A stretch of 52,374 nucleotides of DNA, taken from Acidobacteriota bacterium. GTDB taxonomy: Bacteria; Acidobacteriota; Thermoanaerobaculia; UBA5066; Gp7-AA6. A program made the translations under genes and the position numbers. Where the stretch lies: NCBI GenBank assembly GCA_020199905.1, contig JAIVJS010000010.1, positions 1 to 52,374 on the forward strand, given 5' to 3'. How positions within the stretch are numbered: position 1 is the first letter of the stretch; every line of letters begins with the position of its first letter. The notes under the pieces were generated by a model that did not search any database, was not told the origin of the DNA, and saw only the letters and a program-made list of their open reading frames with translations. Positions 50,396 to 52,374 of the stretch are shown piece by piece.

Positions 50396-51460
50396 TCAGC
50401 GCGGGACGAAGAAGAAGGTCACGGCGCAGATCAGGTAGAGCGCGAGAAGCTGCGCGCCTTCGAGCCAGTCGCTCTCGCCGTCGAGCGAGATGTAGGCGAA
50501 GATCGCGGACGAGGCGAGGAGCGCAACGAGCTCCATCGGCCGGAAGATCAGGTTCATCGGGTGAAGGAGCAGGCTCGCAAGGACCAGGCAGGGTGCCACG
50601 AAGACGGCGACCTGGATCGAGGAGCTCGCCGCGATAGAGAACGCGAGCTCCATCCGGTTCGCCCGCGCGAACTCGACGGCGCTGTAATACTCCGCGATGT
50701 TGCCGACGATCGGGATCACGATCAGGCCGACGAAGAAGGACGACAGGCCGATCGATCGGGACACGGGCTCGACGGCCCCCACGAGGAGCTCGCTCGCGGC
50801 CGCGGTGGCAACGACCGCCGCGGCCAGCACACCGAAGGAGCGCCCGAGACCCCACGGGCGCGCGTGCGCCGACGGCGTGGACGACTCGCGCTTCCGCGCC
50901 GCGACGGCGCGGCGTCCGGCGCGGGAGAAATGCGAATACCCGATGTAGGCGGCATACGTCGCCAGCAGGAGGAGCGCGATCCCGACCGACACTTCCTCCT
51001 GGAGAAACGCGCTGTGCTCCGCCTGGGCGAAAACGGCGGGCAGCGCCATCGCGGAGACGGCCAGGATCATCATCGTGGAGGCGCGGCGGACGGATTCCAT
51101 ATGAAACTTCTGCGTCCCGTGCCGCAGGCCGCCGACGAGCGCGGCGAGTCCGAGGCCGAGGAGGGCGTTCGACAGGATCGACCCGACGAGGGACGCCTTC
51201 ACGAGATCCGGCAGCCCTTCCTTGAGGGCGAAGAGCGTGATGATCAGCTCTGCCGCGTTCCCGAATGTCGCGTTGACGAGGCCCCCGAGCCCTTCGCCGA
51301 GGTGCGCCGCGACGTGCTCGGTCGCGGTTTTGATCAGGAGCGCGAGCGGGAGCAGGGCGAGAGCCGCGCCGCCGAAGACGGCCCAGTCGGGTCCCCCGCC
51401 TCGGCGCGCGAACCAGGCCGCGGGAATTCCGAGCAGGAGCACACCGGCCCAGCGAGCCAT
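50396..51460 (-). CDS. Ca2+/H+ antiporter, CaCA superfamily (ChaA/VCX-like)
   Basis: A 354-residue membrane protein with about 11 helices. The two inverted alpha-repeats are evident: GNAAELIITLFALKEG (about 68-83) and GNIAEYYSAVEFARANRMEL (about 240-259), each with the ion-coordinating Glu of the CAX family. An acidic helix is less clear than in eukaryotic VCX; a basic loop (RAGRRAVAARKRE) separates the halves. ATG 51460 starts MARWAGVLLL. It exports Ca2+ in exchange for protons at the inner membrane. It is upstream of the nucleoside hydrolase and divergent from ychF, with the heptad tract in the 45 bp between them. Confidence 0.9.
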   Translation of the reverse strand: MARWAGVLLLGIPAAWFARRGGGPDWAVFGGAALALLPLALLIKTATEHVAAHLGEGLGGLVNATFGNAAELIITLFALKEGLPDLVKASLVGSILSNALLGLGLAALVGGLRHGTQKFHMESVRRASTMMILAVSAMALPAVFAQAEHSAFLQEEVSVGIALLLLATYAAYIGYSHFSRAGRRAVAARKRESSTPSAHARPWGLGRSFGVLAAAVVATAAASELLVGAVEPVSRSIGLSSFFVGLIVIPIVGNIAEYYSAVEFARANRMELAFSIAASSSIQVAVFVAPCLVLASLLLHPMNLIFRPMELVALLASSAIFAYISLDGESDWLEGAQLLALYLICAVTFFFVPR

Positions 51461-51482
51461 TGGCGGATAGTAGTTGAGCAGA

Positions 51483-51517
51483 AGTTGAGAGTTGAGAATT
51501 GAGAATTGAGAATTGAG
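51483..51517. repeat. Heptad repeat tract, five units (AATTGAG family)
   Basis: AGTTGAG, AGTTGAG, AATTGAG, AATTGAG, AATTGAG, followed directly by AAG and the coding sequence of ychF from its Lys-Ser-Thr codons. The plus-strand unit carries TGA, which closes all three frames upstream of ychF. Confidence 0.85.
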
Positions 51518-52374
51518 AAGTCCACCCTCTTCAACGCCCTGACGCGCACGCGCAAGGCGGAGGCGGCGAACTATCCCTTCTGCACGATCGAGCCGAACGT
51601 CGGCGTCGTCTCGGTTCCGGATTCGCGCCTCGAGCCGCTCGCGCGGATCGCGAAGACTTCCAGGATCGTGCCGGCCGCCATCGAATTCGTCGACATCGCC
51701 GGGCTCGTGCGGGGGGCATCGAAGGGCGAGGGCCTCGGGAACAAGTTCCTGCAGCACATCCGCGAGGTCGACGCCGTCGTCCAGGTGGTGCGGTGCTTCG
51801 AGGACCGCGACATCGTCCACGTGTCCGGGTCTCTCGATCCCCTCGCCGACATCGAGACCGTCTCGACCGAGCTCGTCCTCGCGGATCTCGAGACCGTGAC
51901 CCGGGCGCGCGACAAGGCGGAGCGCATCGCGCGAGGCGGAGACAAGGAGGCGCGCGCCACGGTCGCGACGGCCGACCGGCTCCTGCCGCACCTGAATTCG
52001 GGGAAACCGGCGATCACCGTGGCGTTCGAGAACGACGAGGAAAAGGCGGCGGCCTCGCGCCTCTTCCTGCTCACCTCGAAGCCGACGCTCTTCGTGGCGA
52101 ACGTCGCGGAGGATGCCCTGGCGGCGGCGGAGTCACTGCCGCACGTCCAGGCGGTGCGGAAGTACGCGGAGACGCATCTCGGAGCGGAGGCCGTCGTCAT
52201 CTCGGCTCAGATCGAGTCGGAGCTCGCGGACCTTTCCCCGGAAGACGCGCAGGATTACCTCGCGGGACTCGGCGTCGCCGAATCGGGCGTCGGCGCCCTG
52301 ATACGCGCGGCGTACCACCTGCTCGGCCTGCGGACCTATTTCACCGCCGGCGAGAAGGAAGCGCGCGCCTGGAC
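51506..52374 (+). pseudogene. ychF: ychF (OBG-like GTPase/ATPase) lacking its N-terminal P-loop; 3' end outside the window
   Basis: The frame encodes a well-conserved YchF: STLFNALTRTRKAEAANYPF, CTIEPNVGVVSVPD, VDIAGLVRGASKGEGLGN (switch II region), the coiled-coil HREVDAVVQVVRCF...ADLETV segment, and LFVANVAED. YchF normally starts about 14 residues earlier with the G1 loop G-L-P-N-V-G-K-S. Here only the final K-S-T remains and everything before it is the heptad repeat; in-frame TGA lies just upstream and the only start is TTG 51506. Without the P-loop glycine/asparagine it could not bind nucleotide. As ychF is almost universal, either an intact copy exists elsewhere or this junction is a misassembly at the repeat. 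Confidence 0.8.

Noticed and set aside
51483..51517. Short tandem repeats considered as a CRISPR array
   Set aside because: Units are 7 bp with no spacers, no cas genes are present, and the same period occurs at unrelated gene junctions.
1..52374. Search for tRNA, rRNA, insertion sequences, integrases, phage genes, toxin-antitoxin or defence genes
   Set aside because: None was recognised on either strand; no terminal inverted repeats with a transposase, no integrase motif, and no cloverleaf-like sequence seen by eye.

Overview
This is a high-GC, densely packed bacterial window. The gene set is Gram-negative: OmpA-type outer-membrane protein, Wzm/Wzt polysaccharide export, and many secreted repeat proteins. 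It resembles environmental Acidobacteriota, for example Thermoanaerobaculia-like genomes. That placement is inferred from gene content and style; no rRNA or other phylogenetic marker is present except a damaged ychF. I see no tRNA, rRNA, CRISPR array, insertion sequence or phage gene.

Layout. 1-5.5 kb holds the 3' end of an M1-type metallopeptidase, a truncated mscL, then DinB-like, cupin, FHA-GAF and ferritin-like genes and two near-identical glycine-rich RRM proteins, each with its own terminator. 5.7-9.9 kb is a three-gene molybdenum hydroxylase operon whose FAD subunit carries the extra four-cysteine [4Fe-4S] loop typical of 4-hydroxybenzoyl-CoA reductase; a perfect TGACCG-N2-CGGTCA operator lies upstream. 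10.2-14.4 kb has an OmpA-like protein and a five-repeat SdrD/CnaB-like surface protein, divergent from a PP2C phosphatase. 14.5-28.6 kb is a surface-polysaccharide cluster: one divergent GT2, then nine co-directional genes, eight of them joined in tight spacing or 4-bp stop/start overlaps. It encodes Wzm and Wzt with a C-terminal substrate domain, glycosyltransferases, a methyltransferase, and a 1096-residue methyltransferase/coiled-coil/GT4 fusion.

28.6-46.7 kb is a secretome region: two damaged tandem small secreted paralogues, an HtrA-fold protein without its catalytic triad, a beta-helix/FN3 protein, and four reading frames that carry or consist of one C-terminal FG-GAP/VCBS-like repeat module. 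In the three intact copies the module ends in W-K-x-x-G-P-R and the stop codon. 46.7-51.5 kb holds an amidohydrolase, an APC permease, a nucleoside hydrolase and a CaCA antiporter. The window ends in a ychF that lacks its P-loop start.

Two themes cut across the window. First, seven tracts of 7-bp-period tandem repeats, in at least four sequence families, sit at gene junctions; some supply stop codons or C-terminal tails of the neighbouring gene. Second, broken genes are unusually dense: mscL, the fused ORF, an orphan repeat module, ychF, a phosphodiesterase with an internal deletion and a frameshift, and frameshifts in three other genes. Whether this is real decay or assembly error is the main question to settle before interpreting them. 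The strongest candidate for new biology is the fused methyltransferase/coiled-coil/glycosyltransferase with about 35-residue internal repeats, placed directly after Wzt, as a possible chain terminator and length ruler.
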